A stretch of DNA of 64,000 bases, taken from the NCBI GenBank assembly GCA_020051695.1, contig JAGVQM010000036.1:1-64000 (forward strand). The letters are read 5' to 3'. The notes under the pieces are model-generated. The model had not been told where the DNA came from. It worked only from the letters and a program-made list of their open reading frames with translations, and searched no databases. The DNA is from Candidatus Zixiibacteriota bacterium (GTDB lineage Bacteria; Zixibacteria; MSB-5A5; WJJR01; JAJRUJ01). Below are positions 32,675 to 42,039 of the stretch, one piece after another (positions within the stretch are counted from its first letter, which is position 1; each line of letters starts with the position of its first letter). The translations under genes were made by a program, and so were the position numbers.

Positions 32675-34675
32675 TCACTTCTCCCCAGTTTTCGGGACAG
32701 AATTTTCATCGACACCGACCCCCCATTTGGAATCGATGATCCAGATATCATCATCGCGACCGTTACCGTCATAACGATCCTGACCCCGAAGATCGAGGAA
32801 TACTCCAATGGAGCCGAAGTCATTGCGCGGATTGCCATATCCCTGAGTGTTGGCGGCACGCTTCACATAATATCGATCATCTCCCCCGCCATCGGTTAAA
32901 ATGCCCGTGCCATTGGCTGACCCTGCCCCCTGCGACAGGTCCCAGGAGATGTACGTATCGTTTCCCGCCAATTCCAATATCCAGCCGGTGGAGCGGTCGT
33001 GCCCGCAACCCTGCATCAACCCCTTCCCGAAATAGACATCATCCCCGCGTTTATCATAGAGAATGCCCGCCGCCATGTGTGCGGCGGAACCCTGACCATA
33101 TTGAAAACAATTGTAACTGTCGTTGCCGCTGCCGTCGTACAATCCGCCATAAGCCCACCAGAAAGCAGCACCCTGGGCGAAAATATCGGCGGCATACACA
33201 TCATTGCCCGCGCCGTCCAAAAGCCAGCCCACACCACCGGAGAAATCGGGGCGGATCCCGTAGGAAAACCCCTGGGACAGCGAGATATAATGATCCTCGT
33301 AACGCAGGATGTCTTTATATTTCCCGCCGGCAAAGTACGAATCATTTCCTGCCCGGTCGGCGAGCAACCCCACCCCGGCGGTGAAACCGAAACCCTGCGA
33401 ATATAACGCCGAGGAGTATTGGTCGGTCCCGGCATGGTCGTACAGGAAGCCGTAGCCGAACCCGCCCGCGCCCTGGGAGTACGTATCCGAGATATAGACA
33501 TCATTCCCGGCCATGTCGATGAGCATCCCCGCGCCGAAAAAGCCGCACCCCAATGAGAAATTCCCCGCGCGGTAGGTATCGTCCCCCTCGCGGTCATAGA
33601 GCAACCCCAGCCCGAAAAAGCCGCAGGCCAGAGCATAGCCTTCGGGCGCGGCATAGATATCATTTCCGCCAAGGTCGTAGATTATTTGGCTCTCCCCCGC
33701 CGCACAGGGGTCGAGTTCGTAGTTGTCATCACCGCCGGGGTCGAAGATGAACAGGTACTGCCCCGTATAATGGTCATTACCGTTGCTCCCCAGGGCAATG
33801 CGGCCCCGGGGTAAATCCAATTCCAGCCCTTTGCCAACCTGCGGTGAGTCTTGCTTATGTGCAGTGGAATCCGGCAATTTCTCCGGGAGTCTGCGTGCCA
33901 GCATGATTTGTTCTCGGCCGGACGCAAACGAATGGGCAATTCTCTCGCGCCAGTTCACCTTATACGAAATGCCGGAGAAACGTTCGGCGATCTGTTCCGA
34001 TACTTTCTGCAGGCTGTCAATCTTCTCCGGGGGATAAAACTCCGCGTTCGGATCCTCGATTAGCAGTTGGGGCAACGTGTCGATTAGAAAGGATGCGTTC
34101 TCCACGTTGCGATCGGTAATAATACTAATCGGCGCCCCCTGTAACCCCGCGCATTCTGCGACAAAGGAATAGAGAAGTCGGCAGCCATCGGGGTTGACTC
34201 GAAGCCATGCGGGTAACGCCGTATCCGCTTGCGGCAGTATCGTCAAAACAGCAGACATACACTCTTCGTCGGATAAAAAAACGCGAAAGAAATTATCAAA
34301 ATAATCCTGACCGTTTCGATTGAAGGCGCGCTCAATTGCATTAAAAGCCCCGGCAAAACCGCCGGAGGGTCGATCTTCCCCGGCGCCAAAAACTCTCTGC
34401 GCCGCCGCATCCAGCACCACCGCCATGGTTGTCGGTTTGAGCATCACTTGATTGACAAGATCCAACCGAAACGAGTCGAGATCGACGTAGTCGGTCCGCA
34501 ATGACAAATCGGATTCAGTGAGTTTGATATACGACAATGCGGTGTCGATCTCAGCCAAGACAGCAGGCAATGCCGCCCTCGAGGAATCCTGAGCGTACGT
34601 GTATGGCGCCGCCAGGCAAAGCAGAATGATAAACCCACACCGGTGGAATAGCCGGCCGGCCTGTTTACTCTTCAT
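32675..34675 (-). CDS. Exported RTX-like solenoid protein with 27-residue repeats
   Basis: This 666-residue protein has a signal peptide (about 1-28, ending PYTYAQ). Residues 30-290 are a mixed domain I do not recognise. The rest (about 300-645) has twelve repeats marked by GGDDNY, GGNDIY, EGDDTY, AGNDVY and similar, mostly 26-27 residues apart. The unit is about xGNDxY-(5)-SQGxG-(3)-GxGxLxD, that is three nonapeptide-like turns. GxDxY is the half-site of calcium-binding RTX nonapeptides, so a calcium-stabilised beta-roll is likely. There is no Cys ladder or enzyme motif. ATG 34675 is used; a TTG at 34684 would overlap the predicted -10 box. Confidence 0.75.
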   Translation of the reverse strand: MKSKQAGRLFHRCGFIILLCLAAPYTYAQDSSRAALPAVLAEIDTALSYIKLTESDLSLRTDYVDLDSFRLDLVNQVMLKPTTMAVVLDAAAQRVFGAGEDRPSGGFAGAFNAIERAFNRNGQDYFDNFFRVFLSDEECMSAVLTILPQADTALPAWLRVNPDGCRLLYSFVAECAGLQGAPISIITDRNVENASFLIDTLPQLLIEDPNAEFYPPEKIDSLQKVSEQIAERFSGISYKVNWRERIAHSFASGREQIMLARRLPEKLPDSTAHKQDSPQVGKGLELDLPRGRIALGSNGNDHYTGQYLFIFDPGGDDNYELDPCAAGESQIIYDLGGNDIYAAPEGYALACGFFGLGLLYDREGDDTYRAGNFSLGCGFFGAGMLIDMAGNDVYISDTYSQGAGGFGYGFLYDHAGTDQYSSALYSQGFGFTAGVGLLADRAGNDSYFAGGKYKDILRYEDHYISLSQGFSYGIRPDFSGGVGWLLDGAGNDVYAADIFAQGAAFWWAYGGLYDGSGNDSYNCFQYGQGSAAHMAAGILYDKRGDDVYFGKGLMQGCGHDRSTGWILELAGNDTYISWDLSQGAGSANGTGILTDGGGDDRYYVKRAANTQGYGNPRNDFGSIGVFLDLRGQDRYDGNGRDDDIWIIDSKWGVGVDENSVPKTGEK

Positions 34676-34681
34676 ACAGGC

Positions 34682-34710
34682 CAATTAGCGGCATTTGACA
34701 GGCGAGTCAA
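34682..34710 (-). promoter_or_regulatory. Promoter abutting the RTX-like gene (leaderless candidate)
   Basis: Minus strand: TTGACT (34710-34705), 17 bases, TAATTG (34687-34682), then only six bases to ATG 34675. No Shine-Dalgarno is present, so transcription may begin at the ATG itself. Confidence 0.45.
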
Positions 34711-34764
34711 TCAATTTTCCAAAAGCAGCACCAGACAAAGACACCGACCACTATCCGGGGATAA

Positions 34765-35175
34765 TCATGGAGTAATTTTGACCAGAATATCCCTGACCTC
34801 GGCCAGACGAAAGGGCTTGCGCAGGACGGTCAGGACACCCAAAGCGACAATTTTTTCCGGATCGACATATTCCCCGACCGCGGTAATGAAAACAATTGGC
34901 ACTTTTGCATCGTATTGTCGGATTTTCTGTGCCACCTGCCAGCCGGTCATCTCCGGCATCCCCAGATCGGAAATGACCAGATCGGCCGGCCGGTCGCGGA
35001 ATTCGCTGATCGCCTGCTTGCCGTCCTCGAACGTCCGCACCCGATGCCCTTCCAGATCGAGGATTTCTTCGAACATCAGCAGGACTTCAGGGTTGTCATC
35101 GACAACGATAATGTCCAGGATTTTCGGCACGGCGTTCCCCGGCTCTCGCCCCCAAGTCCCTGTGGCTGCGTCCAT
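34765..35175 (-). CDS. Single-domain response regulator
   Basis: This 136-residue protein is one receiver domain with every functional residue present: acidic pair D26-D27 (VVDDNPE), phospho-acceptor D70 (VISDLGMPEMTG), T98 (FITAVGE) and K120 (RKPF). There is no output domain, as in CheY/Spo0F-type relays. The ATG overlaps the stop of the GAF-sensor gene (TAATG), so the pair is translationally coupled. The sensor lacks a phospho-donating His, so the kinase must come from elsewhere. An internal GTG (VPKILDI) is an alternative start. Confidence 0.88.
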   Translation of the reverse strand: MDAATGTWGREPGNAVPKILDIIVVDDNPEVLLMFEEILDLEGHRVRTFEDGKQAISEFRDRPADLVISDLGMPEMTGWQVAQKIRQYDAKVPIVFITAVGEYVDPEKIVALGVLTVLRKPFRLAEVRDILVKITP

Positions 35176-37115
35176 TAAACCGCCTGGGTTTCGGCAAATT
35201 CCCTGATGCGTTCCGTGGCACGTTCGATGTTCGATAAATACTGCTCCAGCCCGGGATCGGCCGCATCCGGGCGCTGACGAATCAGTTCCACTGATCCGTT
35301 CAACATAATCAGTGGCGCAGCCAGCGCCGGTTTGATGCGATTTTTGAGGATATCCTCCGATGGAGCAGTCAGGACCGACGACAGCCGCGGCGCAACGCAA
35401 TTTAAAAAAGTGCGGTCGGCCTCACCCAGACGACGACGCGCCGGGTGACGCATTTCGGTGACCGACAATACACCATGCATTTTGTCCCGCTGTCCAAATG
35501 GAACTATGATTCCAGTCCGAAATCGACCCAAACCGGTCAATTCACTTTCCGGGTTTGACATCGCGCAGGCCGAGATATCCTGGTTGAGCATCCGTGGAAG
35601 GCGATCCTCAACGGCCCGGCGATATAAAGTCAGTTTGCCGGCAGGAATGCTCTGTCCGGTCAACTCCCGCCCTGCGCCGGGTCGGCAGGAGGAGGACAAA
35701 GTCAGGAAAAACTGACGATCTACCGGATCGAAGTGATAAAACCGGACTGCGGTAACGGCCAGCACCTCCCGCAGCAAAGCCGGCAACTCGTCGCGCAAAC
35801 CGTTCGATGGATGCTCCAGCTGATCGAGCAGGTCCAGATAACGGGCATTACGCCGGGCAACAAGCTCCTCGTCCCGGGAGTGCAGCCATTGGGCGAACAC
35901 GTTTGCTGCGCCTGCCAGTCGCACAAATGTGATATCGTCGTATTGCTCCGGCTGGAGATGGGCCAGTGTCAGGGCGGCGTGTAAACGATTCTGGCCTAAC
36001 AATGGCATGACCAGCCGCGAACGCAGGCCACGGCAGGCCTCAAAAACCGCTTCGGGACGCGGCGCAGCATTCAAATCAATATCATACGTCATGCGGCGCA
36101 TCCAATCCGCAGTCCGTGCGTGCCGGCCTGCCGCCGGAATTATCGGGAATTGCCAGTTCGTCAGTTCTTCACCGGCCAACTCCGCGCTCCAACGCACCTC
36201 ATCGCCACTTGTCGGATCCAGACGGGCCAACGAGATGAAATCGACCGGACAGATATTTTTCACCAACCGGACGGTCCGCTCCAGACCCTGCCGCACCCGG
36301 CGGCAGTTTTTCAACTCGCAACCTAATGCCTCGGAGACTCGCTCCCGAACGAGGTAAACCGCGCCGACGGCATCGGCCAAAAATGATCTGGCGACAAGAG
36401 ATATAACCTCCTGGACGATGGCAGGATCCGGCAAGCACGGGTCATCACTCGCGCCGCCCTCATGATACAATCCAATTAACGCCAACGTCTTACGGTTTGA
36501 CGTTACCGGGATCGCCCACCAGTAACTTTCCGAAGTCGGCATGGTCGGGTACGGGGTGCATACTCGTCGTACCGGAATCCGGCAGGCGCGGCCCTCAGTG
36601 AGGCAAGCATGAAAAATGGAGTCGCCAATGGTGCCGTCAGCCGGCAAGTTGTCATTGTTCGGGTCGCCGCCCAGCGTGGCGACCGCCTCGAGTCGATTTC
36701 GACGGTGTGAAATGACGCTGACAAACCCGCGTCCGGCGTGATACTCTCTCGCCAGGATAACCAGGCAGGATTCAAGCAATTCGTTAAATGTCCTGGCTGT
36801 GGCCCCTGCGCGATGCAAGGACAACCAGGTGTTTTCCGGTTTATGGCCGATGGATTTCTTGCGGAGGCGAGGGCGGGACATAAGCCGCCATCCCAGCAGG
36901 GCCGAAAGGAAAATGCCGCAGCCGACTACCATTGCATATAATGGGGCCTGATTCAGCCAAATCGGCGGTTGCATTGTTATCGGCCAGTTTCCGGCAAAAC
37001 AAATTTTCGGCAAAAGGAGTATGGCCGCCATCAGGCCGACTGCGGCGGTTTTTCGGGAAACGCGGAACGGCATTGATTTGGCCGCCGAGAATTCTCTATC
37101 GTTTTTAACGCTCAT
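35175..37115 (-). CDS. Membrane-bound multi-GAF sensor with truncated, His-less kinase helix
   Basis: This 646-residue protein has two membrane segments (about 24-42 and 58-76) and then three GAF-like domains (about 100-250, 260-410, 430-575). A final helical pair (585-645) reads LKNRIKPALAAPLIMLNGSV, followed by a heptad-type helix. This aligns with the HisKA dimerisation domain, but Pro stands where the phospho-His should be, and the ATPase domain is absent. GGGAG precedes ATG 37115. The architecture parallels the 920-residue GAF sensor at 8-10.8 kb. It probably senses a ligand or redox state and modulates the coupled response regulator or another kinase. Confidence 0.75.
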   Translation of the reverse strand: MSVKNDREFSAAKSMPFRVSRKTAAVGLMAAILLLPKICFAGNWPITMQPPIWLNQAPLYAMVVGCGIFLSALLGWRLMSRPRLRKKSIGHKPENTWLSLHRAGATARTFNELLESCLVILAREYHAGRGFVSVISHRRNRLEAVATLGGDPNNDNLPADGTIGDSIFHACLTEGRACRIPVRRVCTPYPTMPTSESYWWAIPVTSNRKTLALIGLYHEGGASDDPCLPDPAIVQEVISLVARSFLADAVGAVYLVRERVSEALGCELKNCRRVRQGLERTVRLVKNICPVDFISLARLDPTSGDEVRWSAELAGEELTNWQFPIIPAAGRHARTADWMRRMTYDIDLNAAPRPEAVFEACRGLRSRLVMPLLGQNRLHAALTLAHLQPEQYDDITFVRLAGAANVFAQWLHSRDEELVARRNARYLDLLDQLEHPSNGLRDELPALLREVLAVTAVRFYHFDPVDRQFFLTLSSSCRPGAGRELTGQSIPAGKLTLYRRAVEDRLPRMLNQDISACAMSNPESELTGLGRFRTGIIVPFGQRDKMHGVLSVTEMRHPARRRLGEADRTFLNCVAPRLSSVLTAPSEDILKNRIKPALAAPLIMLNGSVELIRQRPDAADPGLEQYLSNIERATERIREFAETQAV

Positions 37116-37408
37116 CAGTCGATTCTCCCGGCTTGCTGCCTGTTTTCGGGTGATCAGGCCTCTATTAACCTATCGGACAATGGGCCGGGTTCATGACCGG
37201 CCGACGCCGTTTTGTGCCGGTATTTCATTCTCGGATGGCCGGTTGCACGGGCGGAAAATTTTGGGAATATTTGGCCGTGCCGGTGGTAGAGAAAATGTCA
37301 AAACGGAGGAAATGTACTTGAGCCAAGTCCATTTTTCCTGTTTCTTTTTGCGCCGAAATGTGGCATAATGGCCGAATGATTTGCAAATAAATGCAGGGAG
37401 GATAGCGA

Positions 37409-40400
37409 ATGCGCAGTACGAGCAAGTTGGTAGGGAGCGTGGTGTTGGCGGTGGGCCTGCTGGGCGGGCTGGCGTTGTTGATGGCCGGCTGCGGGGACGT
37501 TATAAAAGTTCAGAATAATCCACCGTCTCTGGCGAGTATCGGGGCCAAAGTAGTGACCGAGGGCGAAACGCTGAGTTTCAGCGTCTCTGCCACCGACGCG
37601 GAGAGTAACCCGATTGTTTTCAGCATGATAGATCAACCGGCCAACTCCCAGCTGATCGACAATGGGGATGGTACCGGTGAATTCACCTTTCGCCCGAATT
37701 ATTCGCAGAACGGCGTAATCCACACGACGTTTGTCGCCTCCGACGGCAAAACCGAAACTTCGGAAACGATTGACATAACCATCACCGACCAGGCGTTCAC
37801 TCACCACGGCGGCCTGATTACCGCGAATGAAACCTGGACCGCGGCGAACAATCCGCATCTGGTCTCCAGTGATATCGATGTCGCGGGCGGCGCAGTGCTC
37901 ACGATCGGCAACGGCTGCCAGGTGTACTTCGCCGACGGCAAGCGGATCCGCGTCGGTTACGCCGGTCCCGGGGGGTTGAAGGCCGACGGGACGACTTTCA
38001 CGTCAGTTTCGGATACTCCGACCCGCGGCATCTGGGACGGCCTTGGGTTTGCCGCCCAGACCGATGAAGCTTCTTATCTAGACAATTGTACGATCGAATA
38101 CGGCGGCGGCAATGGTTTCGGGAATATTTTCGTTACTGACGGCGCAGTGTCCATTACTGATTGCACAATTGAGAATTCTTCCACCGACGGCGTGTATTTT
38201 CTCGGTGCCGGACATGCCACCAGTTTCACCGGCAATGTGATTACCGATAACGCCGGGTATCCGGTCACCGTCCCGTGCAACTATCTGGGCGGACTACAGG
38301 GATCGAGTTTAATCGGCAACGAAAAGGACACAGTCATTGTCGGCGGGACATCGGTCACCGCCAGCGCTTCCTGGGACACCCTGGGCGTGCCGTTTCTCTT
38401 TCTGCAAAAGTTCACCATTAACAACGGTGCGACGATCACGCTTGTTCCGGGGCTGACATTGTGCTTTAACTCGAAGGCAGGTATTATCGTTGGGGCCGGT
38501 TCGGCCGGGACGCTGATCGCCGACGGCACGGAAAAGCAGATTCTGTTCACGAGTACTGCCCCGTCGCCCGCGGCCGGGGAATGGGACGGCTTGTACTTTG
38601 ATCAATTCGCCGGGGCGTCGTGCCTGCTGGCCAACTGCCTGATCGAATTCGCCGGCGAGACGCAGGCGGGCGCGGTGTACGTGGCCGACGCAGCGATTGC
38701 GATGAACGGTTGCACCATCCGCCATAGCGGCGGTTACGGAGTGTACCTCACGGGTGACGGCCGCTTCTCTTCATTCGAAAACAACACCCTCACCGCGAAC
38801 ACGACCTTGCCGATCCGGATTGGCGGCAATTATGCCGGTGATTTGAACACCAACAACTCGTATACCGGCAACACGACCGACCATGTCGAAATCGCCGCTG
38901 ACGTCGTCGACCGGGTAACGACCTGGCCCAACCTCGGCTTGCCGTATTATGTCTCCGGCAGTGTCGATGTCGAAAATGGCGGCGTGCTGACTATTGCGCC
39001 TGATGTCAATGCCATATTCGCAACCGAGGGCGGACTGGCCGTGGGCACCAACGGTCCCGGCACGTTAATCGCGGACGGCAGCACCGGGCAGATTGCGATG
39101 CGTTCGACAAGTGAGACGACGTATTGGCGGGGGATTCGGTTCCTGGCCAACGCCACCGCCCAATGCCTGGTGGACAGTTGCCTGCTGGACCATGCGGGGA
39201 TTAAACAGCAGCCGCCATATCGGGGCTGTATCAACCTGACGGACTGCCAGGTAAGCATCCGCTATTGCACACTACAAAACGGCGGCAACAGGGGGATAGC
39301 TTTTGTCGGCACGGCGTATCCCCTCAGCATGGAAGGTAATATAATTACCGGAAACGCTGATGTCCCGGTCTCGGTTGATTGTGACTATGTCGGGTACATT
39401 CCCTCAGAAAACGATTTTTCCGGCAACGCGGTGGACGCCTTTTTATTGAGTGGGACACAAATCACAAAGTCCACAACATGGGAAAACCCCGGTATCCCCT
39501 ACATCATTTCGGACACGATCTCCGTCAAATCCGGTGTTCAGCTGACGATTGGCCCCGGTTTGGAGCTGCGCTTTCAGTCGGCAAAGAAACTGGCCGTTGA
39601 CCAGGGTGCAACGCTGATCGCCGACGGTTCGACCGCTCAGATCAAATTCGTCATTGATCCGGCGTCATCCGGTAATTGGGAGGGATTACAATTCCGTGCC
39701 GGTGCGTCCTCGGCATCGATGTTGAAATCCTGCCTGATCCAGGATGGCGGCAACCAGCGCGATTATGATGCGTCCCGAAGCCGTTTCCCCGGTTGTGTGT
39801 ATATCGATGACTGCCATATCTGTATTCAGGACTGCACGATCAGCGGGAGTAAAAAATACGGCATCTTCTTCAGAGGCAACGGCTATGCCGATTGTTTTAC
39901 CGGCAACGTTTTTGTCGATAACGACGGCCCGTCCATCCGCGTCGAACCGGCAGGTGCAGGCAAGTTGGATGCGGCCAACACATTCACCAGCAATGCCGAC
40001 GACATGGTCGAGATCGGCGGCGATCTGACCAACGCCAATCGGCTGGGGATCCTCTCGGCGTCAGCGACGTGGTATGATCTCGGGATTCCCTATTACGTTC
40101 AGGACAGCATCCGTGTACAGGGTACCAATGTCGTGCTGACCATCGAAGCGGGAGCGACATTCCGTACCGTCCGGCCGATGAATATCGGGGTATGCTGTGG
40201 CGCTTCGATCTTGTGTAACGGCACATCGACCAACCCGATCACCTTCGGCGCCACCACTTCGAGCAGCAACTGGGGCAAATTCCATCTGAGCGGAGCGGCG
40301 AACGACAACTCGGTCCTCAACTATTGTATCTTCGACCGGGCCGGCCGTGACCAAACCTGCGGGGTCGAGATCAACAACTGCTCTCCCGCGATCACGAATT

Positions 40401-40516
40401 GTACATTCTCGAACACATACAACCGGGTGTGCGCCTTGTGCCTTGTAGGTACGGCGAACCCGTTCCTCGACAACAACACCTTCACCAACAATGCCGGGGG
40501 CGATCAGTGTCCATAA
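37409..40516 (+). CDS. Large beta-helix lipoprotein with modular repeats
   Basis: This 1035-residue protein has a signal peptide with lipobox LMAGC (Cys at about 28). A cadherin/Ig-like domain follows (about 38-130; TEGETLSFSVSATDAESNPI). The rest is right-handed parallel beta-helix sequence in about five modules of some 190 residues, each opening with a [D/N]-[L/P]-G-x-P-[Y/F] segment, then LTIxPGxxLxF, LIADGTxxxIxF, CxIExGG and SFxxNxxTxN. Such helices occur in polysaccharide lyases and in surface adhesins. No catalytic residues stand out, so a structural or binding role is favoured. AGGGAGG precedes the ATG, and a terminator follows the gene. Confidence 0.82.
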   Translation: MRSTSKLVGSVVLAVGLLGGLALLMAGCGDVIKVQNNPPSLASIGAKVVTEGETLSFSVSATDAESNPIVFSMIDQPANSQLIDNGDGTGEFTFRPNYSQNGVIHTTFVASDGKTETSETIDITITDQAFTHHGGLITANETWTAANNPHLVSSDIDVAGGAVLTIGNGCQVYFADGKRIRVGYAGPGGLKADGTTFTSVSDTPTRGIWDGLGFAAQTDEASYLDNCTIEYGGGNGFGNIFVTDGAVSITDCTIENSSTDGVYFLGAGHATSFTGNVITDNAGYPVTVPCNYLGGLQGSSLIGNEKDTVIVGGTSVTASASWDTLGVPFLFLQKFTINNGATITLVPGLTLCFNSKAGIIVGAGSAGTLIADGTEKQILFTSTAPSPAAGEWDGLYFDQFAGASCLLANCLIEFAGETQAGAVYVADAAIAMNGCTIRHSGGYGVYLTGDGRFSSFENNTLTANTTLPIRIGGNYAGDLNTNNSYTGNTTDHVEIAADVVDRVTTWPNLGLPYYVSGSVDVENGGVLTIAPDVNAIFATEGGLAVGTNGPGTLIADGSTGQIAMRSTSETTYWRGIRFLANATAQCLVDSCLLDHAGIKQQPPYRGCINLTDCQVSIRYCTLQNGGNRGIAFVGTAYPLSMEGNIITGNADVPVSVDCDYVGYIPSENDFSGNAVDAFLLSGTQITKSTTWENPGIPYIISDTISVKSGVQLTIGPGLELRFQSAKKLAVDQGATLIADGSTAQIKFVIDPASSGNWEGLQFRAGASSASMLKSCLIQDGGNQRDYDASRSRFPGCVYIDDCHICIQDCTISGSKKYGIFFRGNGYADCFTGNVFVDNDGPSIRVEPAGAGKLDAANTFTSNADDMVEIGGDLTNANRLGILSASATWYDLGIPYYVQDSIRVQGTNVVLTIEAGATFRTVRPMNIGVCCGASILCNGTSTNPITFGATTSSSNWGKFHLSGAANDNSVLNYCIFDRAGRDQTCGVEINNCSPAITNCTFSNTYNRVCALCLVGTANPFLDNNTFTNNAGGDQCP

Positions 40517-40559
40517 AGGCGCGAGGTTGACGGTATCAACCCTGCGGCCATGATATACG

Positions 40560-40595
40560 GTGGGCGCCTGAAAAAGCGGGCGCCCACTTGCTTTT
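40560..40595 (+). terminator. Terminator after the beta-helix gene
   Basis: A 9-bp stem GTGGGCGCC (40560-40568) with GGCGCCCAC (40579-40587) around a ten-base A-rich loop, followed by TTGCTTTT. It lies 44 bases after the stop codon. Confidence 0.7.
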
Positions 40596-40752
40596 GGGCC
40601 TTCCGGGTCTGCGCGTAAACCGCTGGAATACAGCAGGAACGTGCTCACCCCCAGTCAGTTGTCAATATTCGAATCCACGGTCGAATTCGCTTGAATCTCC
40701 GGGCCAAAATGAATAATGTGGTTGTTTGCGTGCGTGCGACAAATACCGGGGT

Positions 40753-40781
40753 TTGACTCTGGGTCGACGCCCCGATATCTC
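40753..40781 (+). promoter_or_regulatory. Candidate promoter of the suc operon
   Basis: TTGACT (40753-40758), 17 bases, TATCTC (40776-40781). The -10 match is only half of consensus. Leader to ATG 40831 would be about 43 bases with AGGAG five bases before the ATG. Confidence 0.35.
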
Positions 40782-40830
40782 GCCCACCGGGAGTGCATAA
40801 TTGATTGTCCGAATAAACTGAGGAGTGTTC

Positions 40831-41994
40831 ATGAAGATTCACGAATACCAAGCACGCGAGATCTTCCGCGCCTACGGCATGCCGGTCCCGCCGGGAGATG
40901 TTTGCGCTACTGCCGATGAGGTCAAGCAGGCGGCGGCCCGGATCGGCAAACCTGTGGTGATCAAAGCCCAGGTCCACGTCGGCGGCCGGGGCAAAGCCGG
41001 CGGCGTAAAAATCGCCAAGACACCCGCCGAGGCCTGGGATGTCGGCAAAAAAATCCTCGGCATGGATATCAAAGGCCTCACCGTTAAGAAAGTGCTGGTC
41101 GCACAGGCAGTCGATATCGCCTCCGAGGCATATATCGGCGTGATTGTTGACCGTCAGGCCAAAGGGGTGACGCTGATGGCCTCTGCCGCGGGGGGGGTCG
41201 ATATTGAGGAAGTCGCGCGGGAAACCCCGGAAAAGATCGTGAAACTTACGGTCGATCCCTTGCTGGGCATCAACATGTTCCAGGCCCGGCAACTGGCATA
41301 TGCCATATACTCTGATACCAAGATCGCCGGGCAGGCGGCCAAAGTCCTCGTCCAACTGTACAAGGCCTTCTGGGAAAACGACTGTTCGCTGGCTGAAGTC
41401 AATCCGCTGGTGGTCACGCCCGGCGGCGAGGTGTTGGCCATCGACGCCAAGATCAATATCGATGACAGCGCTTTGTACCGCCATCCGGACCTCGAGGCCC
41501 TGCGAGACCTGGACGCAGAGGTCCCCGAGGAAGTCGCGGCCCGCAACGCGGGGTTGTCGTTCGTCAAGCTTGATGGGAATATCGGCTGCTGCGTAAACGG
41601 GGCCGGGCTGGCGATGGCGACGATGGATCTGGTCAAGAAATTCGGCGGCGATCCGGCGAATTTCCTGGATATCGGCGGCTCATCCAATCCCGAAAAAGTC
41701 GTTACGGCAATGCGGATCATCACCAAAGACCCCAACGTCAAGGCGATCCTGTTTAATATTTTCGGTGGAATTACCCGCTGCGACGACGTCGCCAACGGGC
41801 TGAAAGCGGCCCTAGCCGAGTTCAAGCCCAAAGTGCCGATCACCGTGCGGCTGACCGGTACCAATGAAGCTGAAGGACGGAAAATCCTCGAATCGATCGG
41901 GATTAACGCGAAATCGCTGATGGTCGACGCCGTGCAGACCGCCATCGAATCGGCGGGGGTCAATCCGGTCGTGCCGTCGGAAACGCTGGTCTAA
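40831..41994 (+). CDS. sucC: Succinate-CoA ligase [ADP-forming] beta subunit
   Basis: This 387-residue protein has the ATP-grasp nucleotide-binding half (MKIHEYQAREIF..., VIKAQVHVGGRGKAGGVK, about 40-57) and the C-terminal CoA-ligase half with GGVDIEEVA, NPLVVTPGGEVLAIDAKI, LDIGGSSNPEKV and IFGGITRCDDVANG. With SucD it makes succinate, CoA and ATP from succinyl-CoA, the substrate-level phosphorylation of the TCA cycle. AGGAG is five bases before ATG 40831; an in-frame GTG at 40825 overlaps that site. It is first of sucC-sucD-ndk-larA-mdh. Confidence 0.96.
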   Translation: MKIHEYQAREIFRAYGMPVPPGDVCATADEVKQAAARIGKPVVIKAQVHVGGRGKAGGVKIAKTPAEAWDVGKKILGMDIKGLTVKKVLVAQAVDIASEAYIGVIVDRQAKGVTLMASAAGGVDIEEVARETPEKIVKLTVDPLLGINMFQARQLAYAIYSDTKIAGQAAKVLVQLYKAFWENDCSLAEVNPLVVTPGGEVLAIDAKINIDDSALYRHPDLEALRDLDAEVPEEVAARNAGLSFVKLDGNIGCCVNGAGLAMATMDLVKKFGGDPANFLDIGGSSNPEKVVTAMRIITKDPNVKAILFNIFGGITRCDDVANGLKAALAEFKPKVPITVRLTGTNEAEGRKILESIGINAKSLMVDAVQTAIESAGVNPVVPSETLV

Positions 41995-42039
41995 GCCCTG
42001 CGGCAACACGTAAGGTGCGGAAAACATACGGAGGAAAAG

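Larger units (their letters stand above)
40517..40830. other. 314-base intergenic region before sucC
   Basis: No plausible gene is seen on either strand. It holds a terminator for the beta-helix gene (40560-40595) and a candidate sucC promoter (40753-40781). Between them is a GGGG/CCCC inverted element around 40748-40773 and otherwise unremarkable sequence. The antisense frames here continue into sucC and are shadows. Confidence 0.6.

Noticed and set aside
32675-34675. Repetitive GxDxY region considered as a DNA-level repeat array or CRISPR
   Set aside because: The periodicity is at the protein level with diverged codons; there are no identical DNA units or spacers.
37116-37408. 294-base divergent gap searched for a small gene or RNA
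   Set aside because: Only a GGCCGG/CCGGCC inverted repeat near 37184 and a weak CATAAT box were seen; open frames there have no start signals.
40645-41484. 279-codon antisense frame across the sucC upstream region and sucC
   Set aside because: Mostly a shadow of sucC; no Shine-Dalgarno and low-complexity composition.
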